Source: Drosophila miranda (Eukaryota; Arthropoda; Insecta; Diptera; Drosophilidae). Taken from it: a stretch of 64,000 bases of DNA. Below the pieces are notes generated by a model. The model worked only from the letters and a program-made list of their open reading frames with translations. It searched no databases and was not told the origin of the DNA. Both the position numbers and the translations under genes were made by a program. Numbering within the stretch: position 1 is the stretch's first letter; the number at the start of each line of letters is the position of its first letter. Shown piece by piece: positions 12,790 through 27,000 of the stretch. Where the stretch lies: positions 15,500,001 to 15,564,000 of the forward strand of contig NC_046674.1 of assembly GCF_003369915.1 (NCBI RefSeq), written 5' to 3'.

Positions 12790-15700
12790 ATGCCCAAAAG
12801 CAAAGCCGCCGCAATGATAACCAACAATAATTTGGATTATGACCGGACCAGCAGCAGCAGTGGCAGGACCTCCACCACAGGGGGAGCGGTGGCAACAGCA
12901 GGAGGAACAGCAGCAACAACCACGATGACAACAGGCAGCAACAACAGGAATGGCAGCACCAGCAGCAGCAACAACTCCTCCCCGACGGCCGACAATTCCA
13001 ATTCCAACTCAAATTCAAATTCAAATTCCAACTCCAATTCAAACTCTTATTTCAATCGATTCGACAATCGCATTGCCGCCAATTTGGCTGCTGTGCTGAC
13101 GGGAGCCGGTGCCCGCTTCAGATCCTCCTCCTGCAGCAGCAATCGCCAACAGCAGGCCTCCAGCACCACTCCACGATCCCCGATGCATGTCTCAACCATT
13201 AGCAGAGGTAAGCACGGTCATGGTCACGGTCTGGGTCTGGGTGTGGGTCTCGGACTGGCCACGCCCCCATCGCCAGTCACTCTGGGACGTCGTCGGCCAC
13301 TGCAGCTCTTCACGCACGCCAATCTCAAGTGAGTAGCCCTCGAAACGCGCTTCGTAGTACTCGTAGTAGTTCCCTCGAACCAAAAGCTTTAATCGCCATT
13401 CATCAGACAACACACGCACAGATAAATACACTACCCTTTCATGGCTATAAGTATGCCTGATATACGGTTCCCAACAATCTATAATCCCCAGCTGCAATGA
13501 CAACGAGAAGGTGGCCCAAACGCCCAGCTCCGATGAGGACAACTCACCCACAGAGCTGAACAATTGCAAGCGTCTGACGGACAAGCCTCCTCTGGTAAGT
13601 GGTTGAATATTTTGGGTTTAGGATTTGCTTAGGAGATTTCCTCCGAAAAAAAATGTATTACAAATATTTCCCCCATTATCCCATTGAGAAGATCAAACAT
13701 ATTTGATGGCTTTGGCTTTGGATCTGGCATTGGCTTTGACTTTGATAAGGGTGCCATTACTCCGAACCGTTTATTGGTTTTTTGTGCCACTCCTTCAAAG
13801 ACTTTGGGGCCAAGAATATTTCATATATGTATGTATGTATTCTTTTCTTTTCAGCGCTTTGTTATGAATTATTGGAGGAAAAGTATTCGCTGGTAGAGGA
13901 ACTTTAGACAACTTTCGGCTACGCGCTAAGCCCTGAGAGAACCCTTGGGTTCTTACAGACCATTTGCTGGATTGCTTGTGGATTTTTCTGGCTCGGGTTT
14001 GGGTTTGGTTTCGGGTTCTTTTCTGTGTGTCATAACACGTAAATGTCGAAGAGGAGCTTCCCACATCCCACAGTCCACATCCCGAAATGTTTATCAAATG
14101 TTTCGCCCCGCCTGTTCTTTGTCACGTGATGGGCGGCCACGCCTCGGATAGGGGCAGAAAAGTTTTAGCAATGCAAAACTTTAGCCTTTACCAACGTTGA
14201 CGATGACTTCGACTTGTGTGGCACGTTGTTTTCATAAATTCAACGCCTTAAATATTCATACACGTATACTATATCTTTGAGCATGAGTATGCGTAGGTAG
14301 GTAGAGAGAGAGAGAGAGAGAGGCAGAGAGCGAGAGTCTCGGCAGCTGTGCTCAGTCGAGCATAGTCTATGCGATAAGTACGTGAGAGTTTATTCATGCT
14401 CGACTCCTGCACTCGACTCTCCTCCTCGTGTGTGTTGTGCCACGCTGCGTATACGTTATGTGTTTGTCTTATTTATGGCAGCAATGCGACTCGACTCGAT
14501 TGCGCATTATGGTGATTACGTCTGTAAACTAATGGCCGCAACGCAACCTAAATGTCTGCAGACAGAGAATGAGAGCAAGAGGCTGTCGGAGCAGAACTGC
14601 AGGACCGTAACGTTACTCGAATCAAATGAAATCAAATCAAATCAAGGCCGAGTCAAACACCAGAAACCAGTGGCAGAAACTGACACAGATACAGATACAG
14701 AGAAACTGAAGCAAGAACACAACACTCTGAGAAATTGAAATCGTATATTGGGGCATCGGCACATCGACATCGACGTCGGGGCAACGTATTGAAAGCGAAA
14801 AGCAATCAGTTGCCTCTAATGGCAAACCATAAATATTGTCAATAGGAATGCCATGCAAAATGCTTGCCAAGGACACTGCTGCCGATGCTTCTAGTGCTCC
14901 TTCTACCCTCTATCCCCGTCTTTCTCCGCCTGACATTTCCCATATGTCGAACCAAAAACACCAAGGAAAAAAAGGGTTCAGTTCAGGCTTTCGCTTTTGG
15001 TACGAGTATTTTTCATATTCTTGGCGTGTATCGCCCCTTGTTTTGTCAATAAATCAATTTTGGCTATAAACATTTTTTGCGCCGGCAACAGCAAATAACA
15101 CGCATACGCCGCACATGGTGGCAGGAGGCAGGCGGCAGGCGGCAGGCATATCCTTTTGTTTTGCATAGTTTTTTTTTTCCACTCTTTGGTTTTCATTTTT
15201 CCCTCGTTTTTTTTGTTCCTTTTGTTTTTGTTTTCTGTGGTTCAACATACTGCCTGGCGTGCCCGCCTTCTGCCTGTCAATAACATCATTCTGTTGCTGT
15301 TGCAGGGTGCGGCCCGATAAGCAAATTAATTTTTGCTTCCCCCTTGGGGAGGGAGTTGCCAATGGGCGCTGCTGCTGGGTGGGGGTTGGGGGCTTTATAT
15401 AGAGGGGCGTGATGCTTCCCTAATTGTGCCCAACAGGCAACTTGCCTTCGTTGTCCTTGTCGTCGTAGCAGTCGTCTCTTGCTGCCACTGCCACTGCCAC
15501 TGCCACTGCTGCTGCTGCTTCTGCTGCTTGGCTGGCTGATTCAATTTCAGATAAGCAAAATAAAGCAGCAGCCAACTGCTGCACATGCGACCGGAGGGGG
15601 CAGGGCAAGGGGCAAGGGCAAGGGGCTGAGAGTGGGAGCCAGTCAAGAGTCAAAGACAAATGCGTTGCCACATTATGCAGTTTGCTGTCGGCTGCCGAGT

Positions 15701-18700
15701 CTGAGTCGCCCGCATATCCTTGCCCCAGCTGCAGTCTCCTGCAGCACTCTTCCTCTGGCCGGAAATGACGCGCTGTCTGTCATGGCTGACTCCACTTCCT
15801 CTCCACCCGACTTTCTCCTGGCGGTGATGCATCGATGCTGTTGACTCGACGCCGCTAAATGTTTGTTTAGGAACTGCAACTGCAACTCCGCTACCCCCGC
15901 TCCGCTCCGACATTGAGCGACAGCCATCAGTATGCCACATGTGCCATGGCCTGGTTGAGTCCGGGTCTGGGTTCGGGTCCGGGTCGGGTCGGTTCTGATC
16001 CTGGTTCTCTCGTCACGCCTACACCAATGTATCATGTATCATGTGTGTGTGTTTTCCTGCACGGAATATATGTATATTTCCAGCTCAAAAGCCATAAATA
16101 ATATTTTGTGGGACACGCCCCCCGACATACACACACCACACACAACGCCCACAAAAACCAGTTGGTGGATTTGATTTAAACCTGGCCCCCGACCCTTTGG
16201 CTCCCCCCTCCTTCGCCTCCTCCCCCCACCCACGAGAACCAGAGATGAGAGATCCGTTTGGCTCCTTAGCCTTTTGCCAGGCTCCAGCTCCAGAGTTTAT
16301 TAAATTTGCATAAATGTTGAGCATTTTGCGGCAAGTGTTGGTTGCTGTTGGTTTTTTTTTTTGCTTTGTGTGTGTTTCTCTGGGCGGTGTGATGCGTGGG
16401 AGCACGTGCTGCCTGTTTCGGGGCACAACATCTGCCACTAATGTCCAGCTCGGTGGCAGTTCATTAAGGCAACAGGCCGTACAAGGCAATTAGTGTTTTG
16501 GGGTATTTCTTGGGGAGGCAGCATGGGAACAGCCGCCCTGAGCCCGTAACCCAAACCCAAATCCGAAATGAGCAAAAGCCGAAAAGCAAATAACGAAAAA
16601 GAGAAACGATTCGCTCGCTTCCCTCGAAAGTAAACACCTGGTGGAACGATTCATTTCATCATCAGGCATGGGGGGCGCAAATCCAAAAGAAATGAACTCC
16701 CACTCTCCGGGAATCCCCCACGAATGTACACACACACAAACAAGGCCGCAAATCAGTGTGCAATGCGCCGTGAAATATGCAAACAATGGAGGGCTTTCGC
16801 CCGTAAGCAGCGCCCGAAAGTATGCAGCGCACTTTTTTCCTAAATTATGCAGCAATGGCCAAACAATTGCTGTCAGACTCTCTCGCAGTCGGTACAGCAG
16901 AGCAGGTACTACGACTACGACTACTACTACTACTTCTGCTACTACTACGAGGAAGGAAGGAGGATAAAGCCGCCGCCACAGCCACCATCTCATTGTCAAT
17001 GTCGCCTTAAATTATGCCACACAGAACGACCAAGAGAGAGGGTAGCCGAGGGAAGGTGGAGCGCCTAGACTGTAGTCTAGTTTCGGGGCAGACACAAGAG
17101 CATTGTAGCAGAAGAGCCAGGCAGACTTTTTTCAAAGCCACTGACCCCGAAAACGGAGCCGAAGGAGGCACGAGAGGAACACGGATCTCAACATGCGGCG
17201 CACAAGTGCATCTGAATTATCGCCGGTCGGCCCTTTGCTGTAGGTTCCAGCCGGAATAAATACCCTTTAACCGGGAAGGGGTATATTCGTGGGTGCCACA
17301 GTTGTGGGTGCTACTTTCCAATGAAATTTGTATGTCTGTAGAGTTTGGATGAATTTAATAGAAAGCACAAAGGAAAAGGAGTATTCTTCTCTACAGATCA
17401 TCCCCTAGTCGATTACTTTCTGCCCCACAAAAGGCCAACCAGCATTCAACACTTGCTCCACATAGTTTTCTATTCTATTCTTCTTCTTGTCGTCTTCTTT
17501 TTTTGGCTCATGCTACTGCTGATTTTTGGTCCTGGGCTCTGTGTCCTGCGGCACAATTCCGCCTAGCGTGCCACAGCGGCCGCATCGCCAACGCCTCGCC
17601 ATTTGCTATGCAACATTTTAGACGGTTGCAATGTGAGCCACACACAATGGGTGGAAAAGAGACAGAGAGCGAGCGCGACTCTCGAGTCTGCCACGAATTT
17701 ATGCGCCTTTCTCCTCCTTTCCAAGCGCACTTTGCACTCTTTCTTCGTTTCCTGCCACCCCCACTCCTCCCCACTCCTGCCCACTCCCACACTCTGCCAC
17801 TTTTTCTTCTTGCCTTTGCTACCATCCTCCAGCAGTAATGCCTAGTCCAAGCATCCGTTTCCTGTTTAAGTGCCACCAGCCGAAAGCCGAAAAAAACGAG
17901 AGAAAAAGTTTCCTTTTTCGGTGGCGCATTTTGCCAGCATTTTGTCTCGTTGCGGTTCTTGGTAATAAATTCCTTCCTTCTTTTTTTTCGCCCGTCCGCC
18001 CACGTCTGTGGCTGCGGGGCACGCCCACGCCCATGCTCTGGCCGCCCTTGACTGCATCCTCTGGCCTGATCCTTGTCGGCTTACAAGGTGTTTAAATTGT
18101 AGTTAATTTTGTTGCCACTTGAACGCCTTTTCCTTTGCCTTTGCCTTCGCCTTTGCCATCTATGTACATCTACATCTCCATCGTCTTTGATCCTTCTTTT
18201 CGGGGGGGATTGCTTGAAGCTTAAAGCTTAAAGTCGATTTCGATTTCTGTTCACAGGTCAAACGCTTAACTATGGGTCTGCTGCGCCACAACGAGGAGTC
18301 CCGCCCACTGGTGGGCAACATGACGCCCTTGAGGGCTCCGCTGGACAGCCAGCCTGTCTACTCGAATGGCTACATCAACGAGGACTCCTACATCGACAGC
18401 AAGTTCGGTGACTCGTGCCGTCAGTCCCTCACAGCCATTCCGATGCTGGACAACGTCAATCTGAACGACAACAACGAGTTCAACCTGAAGAAGCGCTATC
18501 TGCGAGAGACGAGCAGCGGTAGGAATGGGATATATGAATATCGATAGTGGGGTCCCCAATTCATTGATTTCCCTCTGCAGCCAACTCCAGTCCGAAGATC
18601 TTTGCCAATCGCCTGCGAATGAACCAGGGGGCAGCCAGTGGCCAGCGGAGCAGCAGCCTGGCCAACACCCACAGCAATGTCGGTGCCGAGGAGGAGGAGG

Positions 18701-19197
18701 AGGCTGACCTCAAGGACGCCTGCTGGTATCAGGCGGGCATTTCCCGGGACATTGCCGTGGAGGTGCTGCAGAGCAAGAGTCCGGGTGCGTTTCTGGTGCG
18801 CAAGAGCAGCTCAAAGCCGGGATGCTATGCCCTGACACTACGGGTACCCTCGCCCCCAGGACCGAAGATAGCCAACTATATCATTCTAAGATCACCCAGG
18901 GGCTACAAGATCAAGGTAAGAATACCTCTATCTTCACTCCTCTCTCCCTCAGAGAGTTCACTCATAGAAACAATCACCCTTCAGGGCTTTCGCAAGGAAT
19001 TCTCCAGCCTCAAGGCTTTGATCACCCATCATTCGGTGATGCCCGAGCTGCTGCCGGTGCCCCTGGCCATGCCACGGCCCACAAATATCTCCTCATCGCG
19101 ACGGAATCTCGACGACTTTGATACCTATGATTCGCTGCAAATGCTGCTCAAGTATCTGCGCGCCAAAAACGCCGAGTCGGAGCAGCAGCAGCAGTAG
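12790..19197 (+). CDS. SH2-domain adaptor protein, five coding exons
   Basis: Coding exons are 12790-13328, 13492-13594, 18257-18518, 18581-18915 and 18985-19197. All join in frame with GT-AG sites (GTGAGT, GTAAGT, GTAGGA, GTAAGA donors) to give 483 residues. Residues 1-140 are low complexity: Ser/Thr/Gly-rich, then an Asn-Ser repeat at about 70-86. A C-terminal SH2 domain covers about 349-440. It has the Trp-Tyr opening (WYQAGISRD), the phosphotyrosine pocket GAFLVRKSS with Arg375, and a tensin-like finish (SSLKALITHHSVMP). No kinase, SH3 or PTB part is visible, so this is an adaptor. Exon 3 carries Tyr248 and Tyr253 in Y-x-N contexts, the Grb2/Drk docking pattern. The first in-frame Met at 12790 is chosen because the upstream extension to 12643 looks non-coding; 12814 is an alternative. 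Intron 2 is 4.66 kb and could hold a second promoter, since Met at 18272 would give a shorter SH2 form. Probably an uncharacterised 65A SH2 gene, perhaps CG10479 (low confidence). Confidence 0.85.
13595..18256 (+). other. 4.66 kb intron 2 of the SH2 gene
   Basis: It is bounded by CTG|GTAAGT and TTCACAG|GTC. No coding exon could be supported inside. It contains an AG microsatellite (14303-14322), CTG/CCACTG tracts near 15480-15530 and ordinary fly intron sequence. An intron of this size commonly carries enhancers or an internal promoter; neither is identified. Confidence 0.7.
14303..14322. repeat. AG microsatellite
   Basis: About ten AG units inside the large SH2-gene intron. Confidence 0.85.
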
Positions 19198-19530
19198 CTA
19201 ATGGCGGATATCGATCATCTGGTAGCACAAAATTACATTTAAGTTCGAAAGTTCGAAGGGGCGAAAGCAAAACAATTTTGCTGGGCATCGATACCACGAA
19301 AATGTGATACTCTCTATGGAAAAGAAAACCACACACACACACAGAAACTGCAAATGAAACGCCTAGCTGATAAATGGTGAAAGTATTTCTAGTTTAGTTT
19401 AGTTTTTTTGACTTAAATTAAATTTAATTGATTTATTTTTGAGGTTTGTGTAAAAGAAAAGTGAAAATTGTGAGAAAGCTAACTGAAAAGTAAGAATTAG
19501 CCATCATCCATATATTGGCTTGTTGTCCAA

Positions 19531-19563
19531 GAATTCCCAGAATTCCCAGAATTCCCAGAATTC
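19531..19563. repeat. 9-bp tandem repeat (GAATTCCCA)
   Basis: Three and a half direct copies of GAATTCCCA lie about 340 nt after the SH2 stop codon, probably in or just after its 3' UTR. Multiple AATAAA motifs follow between 19735 and 19840. Confidence 0.75.
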
Positions 19564-22500
19564 TAAGGAAAAAGATTCTTTGGTATCACAAGAAAAGAAA
19601 GGAATATATATTTGCAATAAAAGCAGGGAATACTTTCTTCTCGAACTTACCAATAGTTTTCCTCCAACATTTTTCCACTGCAAAAAAATTTCAAAAATTA
19701 AAAATATATATATATATATATGAAAAACAAACAAAATAAACACAGAAAAAAAAAATAAATAAATAACTCTATGTTAAATGTTGTTGCTGCTTTCAATTGT
19801 TAAGCGTAAATAAATAAATATATAACTAATTGAAATGCATATTTTAAATATAAGCAAAATGGAAAACCCTAGCGAGGCAAAATGAAAATTCGACCCCGAA
19901 AAATATGTAAATAATTCACTACCGTAACATAATTGAGTAAATAAAGTTGTTTTTTTTTTAAATAAAACAGAAACATAAACAGACACAGACACAGAGGGAA
20001 ATAACAATCAATTTCTCGTCTCCTGACTCATTATGCAAATTGGTCGATGGGGCAGCTGCATGTGGAAATAAATTTTCACACGTTAATTATTGTTCGGCGA
20101 CACAGTTTCCATATTTATGGCGCTGGCTGGCATTTTCACGGCAGTATAACTTTAAAGTTCTCTTCAAATGGCATTTGTTCTGTGGCCTAATCACCGTCAT
20201 TATACGATTTTAATTTGCTAAACTTTTAATCGAAGAAAGCTAAGAAAATCAGTAGCGGAAGGACCGGCAGGTCCGGCAGGACCGGCAGGAAGGAAGGATG
20301 GAGACAAATCGAAAGTCTGGCCAGCAGCGTAATCCCTTTTTTTAATTGCAGCTATCCCCAAACACATTTTTTCTCTTTCTTTCGTTCGTTCGTTCTTGTG
20401 TGTGGCAAATCTTTTCAATGGAAAACTTTCTGGCCAGCGGCAATTTTCCAACCCTCCCCCAACATCCCAAACTCCCAACCTCCCCCTTCTTCCCCTTTTG
20501 TGTTCAATGTCAAAGTGTTGTCTACTTTTCTGCTGGGCGCTTTCTATCTCTCCCTCTCTCTCTCTCTTTCATGGTTTTTTTTTTTCGGTGAAAACTTTTG
20601 CTTTGTTGCAATTATCGGCATCGGTACACACGAAGGCGTGCGTAAATGAAATAAAAGTAAAAAACGAGAAAAAAGAGCAAATGGCTGCCATTTAAATAAT
20701 TTCGAAAATTGCCAAATCACCCCCACCCTCACCGCCTCAGAGACTCGAAGAAGCATCAAGTATTCATGGGGAAAAAGTCTTGAAAAGTTTTTCCCTGCTT
20801 TTTCACTTTATTTGTCAATTATTGCGGGACAAACAAACGGGCACGAAAATAGGGGAAAAAGCGCGTGGAGTGGCGCTCGGGGGACGTCCTGTCATTCACT
20901 TGCGATGTTTTTGACAATTCCCCTCTTAAATATTTAATAAGCCAAAGTGGTCGAGTGGCACAACAAACAGTCAGACGACGAAAATCAATTATAATGCAAT
21001 GCCTACTTATCGGAGGAGCTCCGTTCGACTGTGGAGGTCGGGAACAACGACGTCCACAATTCTTAAGTGGCTTAAGCGTTTTGTCTCTCAGCCCCGAAGA
21101 AAGTTTTTTAATTGAACATTCTCAATGCTCTCCAATCGGTTGAAGGACAAAGGCAAACTGGGCTCGACTCCCTCCGGATTGGGGTGTGAGTCATTCATAT
21201 TTACCTAGAGTTTTTCTCTCCTTTGCAAACGCTTTCATTAGTCGCATTTCTTTGTTCTCCAGATTGTCCTGCCACAGTCCCCTGGCTGCAACTTCCACTG
21301 CAGAATGACAGAAATTATTGCTTTGCTTATTTGCGCTGCGCTTTCTTCATTTGTCAGCAGCGGCAGCGGCAGCGACAGCGACAGCACCCGGGATCCCCTT
21401 TGTTCAGGGCCACGAAAAAATATGAAAAGAGATTTTCTTCTTTTATATTTGAACTTTTTCATTAGGCTAATTAAAAATGTTTGTGGCACGGAGACAGAGA
21501 GAGAATGAGTGAGAGAGGGAGAGTGTTTGGGCAATGTCTTGAAAGTTCTTTTGGCTGGCAATTGTAACACATGGCGTATGCGCAATAAGTGCTTTATGGC
21601 TGCGAGGTAAACGAACTTCCACTCCAACCGAAATGGTGGGTGGAGGTCCCTCCACTGCCTGCAGCGAGAAAAAAAGGTTTACTTTCGCCTGTACCTAGAA
21701 AATCTCGTCCCAAACTTGTTAGGCCCGTGCATCTTAAGTAACTTTGGCAGTTGGCAGTCCCCTCCATACAAATGTAGACTCGAGCGAACATTTTTGTACA
21801 CTTTGTGTGTGTGTCAACGTTGTCGCCTGGACTGGCATTAAGGCGACAATTGCCAGAGTCCTTCTCTGCTCTGCTCAGCTCTGCTCTGTTCTGCTCTGCC
21901 CTGCTCCTCGCTTGTCATTAAAACATCCAACAATGCGCTGGCGACAGAAAATTACGAAAAACAATAAAAAAGAAGTGGGGACAGGACGGGAAAGTTTGCA
22001 ACTTGCTTTATTTTATTTTTTATTTTTTCGGCAGGAATATGCTCAAGTGTCAGTAACAGTTTTCATGCAAATATTGTCTGGGGACTGCTGTTGGACTGTC
22101 AGACAATGGAGGATTCGCAAAAGCGGCCAAGAAAGCGGCTAAATGTAATGCCACATCAGAGATTAGAGTGCCTGCAGGGGGATACACCCTTAAAGCTGTG
22201 CAGATAGCCAGAGGAATCTTTCGCGAAGATACCCCTTAAAGCTTTTGGCCAATGGACAATTGCCAATCCGTTTAAATGTCTGCACCCGGGAGATACCATT
22301 ACCATTCCCCCACATGTTCAATTACGAGCCTGCAGCAGAGCCGGGACTCCAGCTCCTACTCTGATTCCGACTAGGCACAGTGGACTGGCCTGGTCTGATG
22401 GCCTAAACAGGACACCTCATTAATTTGCCGGGCTGCGGCACTAACAATAACAGCTATTTTGGCTATTTGGCTCATTGACTGCCTGATTTTATGGCCCAAC

Positions 22501-23849
22501 TGCAACCAAGTCGCCGTCTCCTCTCCAAAACCAACAACAAAATCAACATTGACCCAGGAGCCGCTCGTCCTTCTGCTGCAGCGGCCCCACCACTGTTGCC
22601 AAATATGTTTTTGTGGCATTTTTCGGCCAATTGGCAGACAGCCGCCTCGTGTGTCGTGCCCCAGGGCCAATTGAATGCAGCAGCAGACGTGAACGTGGAT
22701 GGCAGCTGGCAGATGGCAGATGGGGTGGAGGCAGCTCCCGCCTGATTATGCCATAATGTTTGGCCACACCCAACAAGGAGCAGGGCTCCCAGACGGGCTC
22801 TGACAGGGGTCTGACCGGGTTTACTTGTTTGCCTAACCCAAATTGCATGCTATTGACCAGAATTCAACATATTTCAAGTGACGGAGCACTCGGAGAGTGG
22901 AGTTTTGAGCTGTTGTTGTTGGTGGTGCAACTGTGACGGCTGCTCCGGCACTTGAAACTTTTCCAAAACGAACACTCTGCTCTGCCAGCGCAGTTCGATC
23001 AACTATAAGTGCAGCTCTGCTGCGAAAAATCTGAAATAAAACAAAAGCAATAAAAGCGGAAACGGAAAGTATCAACAAATGCCCTAGGGGGTATCCAAGG
23101 GGTATATGAGTTGCAGCTAAGATTTGGGGATACACTTCAGCTTGCAGCTATCTTTAAACCCAAAAGAAGTCGTCGTCGCGCCCTCTCTCTGGACTATCAA
23201 TATCCCATTTGGTCTCATTTAAGCACACACACACTCGTTTGATATCGGAATCTGATCAAATCTTGTTCAGCAACGATGGATTTCGATTGCAGGCGCTCCG
23301 CTCCTTAGCTCCACATGCGATGCGCAGTCAGGGGCGTACACTGAGGGAACCACTGAGTGCCACAGGGAAGCAATTTATCTCGTACTATTCCTAATACTAG
23401 CCAAGGACTGTAAAATGCCAAGATATTGCGTCAGGAACAAAATCCATTTCTGCCGAGTCGCTCCCCGGAGCCCTTATTTCTGGCACATATTCTACGGTTT
23501 TTGCAATCAACTCTTTCTTTCAGTGTGCGCACATGCTCGGGCGTGCCACTTTAATGCACTATGGCTGCTAATGCAACAGCAGCAACAAAAGCACGGGATG
23601 TGGCGGGTAGAGAGGCAGGTCGTAGGTGGTGAGGCGAACAAAAGCCAGTAAAAGCAACAGTAGAACATTTCTGCTTTTCGCCTTCTGCCTGCCTTTCCTT
23701 CATCCCCCGCTCCGCTCCGCTCTCCTCTCCTATCTAACACACACACAAACACACATACTTTGGAATCGCACATTCATTTTTGCTGTTCCCCATTGTTGCA
23801 GCTGCTGCTTTTCTAGTTATTGTTGTTGCACATACACACACAGACACAG

Positions 23850-23881
<32 letters not shown>
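23850..23881. repeat. CA microsatellite
   Basis: About 16 CA units, preceded by an interrupted ACACAGACACAG stretch. Confidence 0.9.
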
Positions 23882-23883
<2 letters not shown>

Positions 23884-24067
23884 TCATACTCGGGGGGACC
23901 TGCCGCTGGCTTGGCTTTTTGTTTAATTCGTTTTTCTATTGTTCACAGCCAAGAACTGTAGTCCGACGGGGCTTTGGCGACATTGTAAAATGCATGAGAA
24001 TGTGTTTAGCCAACTCGCTATCTCCCCCATTCCCTCTATGCCCCTCTGGCACAGCTCTTCCTGCTTT

Positions 24068-24091
24068 TCTCTCTCTCTCTCTCTCTCTCTC
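24068..24091. repeat. CT microsatellite
   Basis: About 12 CT units in intergenic DNA. Confidence 0.9.
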
Positions 24092-27000
24092 CATCTCTCT
24101 GTCTTTGCCGCATGCAGATTTTTGCATTTTCCAAGCATAAAAGTTGAAAGCGACATTATTGAATATGCGTTGTCGTTGTCCCATTGTTTGACACACACAC
24201 ACACAGACGCATATTCCCAATGGAAAGCCCTAACGCCCCATTGTATGCGTGGCACATGAGAGACAGAGAGAAAAGCCAAAGCTTAGCGGCTTCTTATGCC
24301 CATTGAAATTTATATGCCACTTGCACACACACACCCACACATACGACACAGGACACATTAAAGCCAACATTTCCAAATGGAGAGCGACAAAGAGTGGAAA
24401 TGGAATGGAATCGAATGTTTAAGGTCAGACTGATGGAACTGCTATCCGGATACCATCCCATACCACAACTCTGGCCCCTTTCTCCTCTGCTTATTTATGC
24501 TTTGTTTGTCGCTTTGGCTAATAAATTAGCAGCTTTACCTTTTGGCCCAACTGCAAACCAATAGCAATTTATCGCAGCCACAAAGAAAGGCACGTAGCAG
24601 GTTCCAGGCTCCAGCAGGATCCAGGATTCGAAGGGGTTTCGCTTCCACACCAAATGTGCTCGCCTTATCGCCGGCTTAAGCGGCACGCACAGGTGGGCTG
24701 GCTTCTGGCTCCTGGCTCCTGGCTACTGGGCCCCTGGGCTCCTGGAGGATGGGTAAAAGGATGGGTAAAAGGGATACGGGGCCATGGCAATAGTTGTTAC
24801 CCGAACGCTTTTAGCCTGTGACTAACGATGGGGCGACAATAAAAATTGCCCTGGCAATTGGCACATTGCGGTTGCAAGTTAAAAGGATTTCCAATTTTAA
24901 ATGATGGCCTGCGTCTGCGTCTACAAAGAGGGACAAAGAGGACCGTTGTAGGCCAAGCAAATTTCATTGAAATTAAAGTATTTTCCAGCAAATGTCAGAG
25001 TATTTTCTGAACAAATTGAATAAACTGCAGACTGTAGCAGAAAGCAAAAACAAAATGGTAATATTTTGATAAAATACTTAATATTTTTTGAATACTAGAA
25101 TATTTTCAGTACCAAAATCTGGAAAATATTTCTCTCTTTCCCAAAAATGAATAAAATTCCCCATAAATCGCCAGGCACTTTTTCAAGTGCAACAAGCTGC
25201 CAAAAGAGACCCCGAAAAGAGGAAACCCAAACAAAAGATGTATTTCGATTGCGTGCAGGCGAGAAGTCCTCCTGGAGATTCGGAAACGCTTGCCAAGATT
25301 TATCGTGCGTCCATTACAAGCGGAAATTAAGCGCGGCAGGTCGCCTGGCCGGGCGAGCGTGCGTGAAAGCGTTTTGCCGGCATTCTCCTGGCCCGTCCAG
25401 ATACTCCCCAAAGTAACAAGCGAACAAGTAACATTCCGACAGGCCAAAGCAGAGCTATTGTTTTCGGTGCTCTCGGCAGGCACGGCACTCTGCCCCGGAG
25501 TTCCTTTTCGTCCCATGGTGTTCTCCGTATGCCAGTCACGTGGCACGCAACGACAACTTGGGATTTGTTAAGTGGCGCGTCGTTTTGATGTGCGGAATGT
25601 TTAGCGAAACTCCCTTTCTACTCTCTTCCTCCCTCTCTCTTGACTTGCTTCTATTTTTTTTGGTTTTTCTGAAAAGTCCATCACGTGTCCCGGACATTTT
25701 GCACATAACTTGTTTCAGCATTTTATTGCCAACTTCCCTTTCTCACTCTCTCTCTCTATCTCTCTTACGAATGCACTGGGAACGTCTTTTGTTTCTGCCA
25801 CTGCCCCTGCCCCCATCCGCCCCAAAAGCCACAGTCACCTTGCGGTTAATGGCCCTTCGAATGCCAAAAACTTCGAATCGAGCGAATGCCGAACACTGAA
25901 TGGTGAATGGCACTCGAGGAACTCCATCAGCCGCAGTGAGCCATGGCTGATTCGATTTTCCGATGTGTACCTTTGCTTTTAGTGATTGAAATCGCACATT
26001 TTAAGTGAAAAAGCGCACACAGAAGTGCACTCAATCATTCGTCACGTGATTCGGGTGTGTGGAGGAGGACCAGAGATTCGACGACTGTCACACTCTCTGC
26101 CACAACCACCGCGACAGCTCCCAACCACCCCACCACCGCCTGACACCCACCACTCTCGTGCTTTTCCGTTTTATGTCCTTGTTCTGGCGCTGCCAATTGT
26201 GCAAATGTTTTTCTTAGTCGGACATCAAATGAAAAGTGTTGGAGCGCGCGGAAGCACTGCTGTGTTTATATAAAAGATTACATCACCAGATGAGAAATGG
26301 AGACACAATTGTTAATGCGAGAGGAAATTCTCGGCGATAATTCCCCACGTAAATGCTGGGAATGTTGTGAATGGGAAACCAATCCCAAGGCTTCCGCTTT
26401 AAAGCGAATTGTAAGCCAAAAGAGAAAACAAGTAAAATTCCAATAGAGGAAACTTTTCCCCGGGAAAAACTTTTCTAATTTGCGCATTATGAAAATTGGG
26501 TCGAAACATAAAATTCCACCAGCACCGAAAAGAATTAAGTGAAAAGCAATTTTGAGCCTACCGAAAAAACAGGAAGAAGAAATTGGGGAGAGTGGAGAGT
26601 GGAAAAAACTTTTGCATTAAGAAAATTAACTGAGATTAAGTGTGGCTGCCGGCCCGTATGCTCTTTGGGCCCCCCCAATTCCGGGATGAATGAAAATTGC
26701 AACAATTTTCAAGGCATTTAACCATTTGTCACATACACAGACCCTCCCTCACACACAGACGCACTCTGTAGCCGGAAGTGAGCTTCGGCAATAACGGAAG
26801 CAGACCCCACAGCACACACGCACACATGAAATTGGTTAAGGGAGAGAGGGGCCTGGGGTGGGGTGGGTTTATTTGTTGCCTGCCACACTTTGGTTGGCTG
26901 TTTGCCGTCGTCTCGATACTAATCTAATTTTATTGATATTGACACAATATCTGCAGATTTCCGCATAAACATAAAAACAGAGCTCCTCCACGCAGCAAAC

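Noticed and set aside
13208-13213. GTAAGC as an alternative donor for SH2 exon 1
   Set aside because: Splicing here would join exon 2 in the wrong frame. The GTGAGT at 13329 joins correctly (AA|C, Asn).
21305-21508. 67-codon frame with a signal-peptide-like start
   Set aside because: After residue 20 it is GSGSDSDS microsatellite translation and intergenic sequence. No TATA box or relatives are visible.
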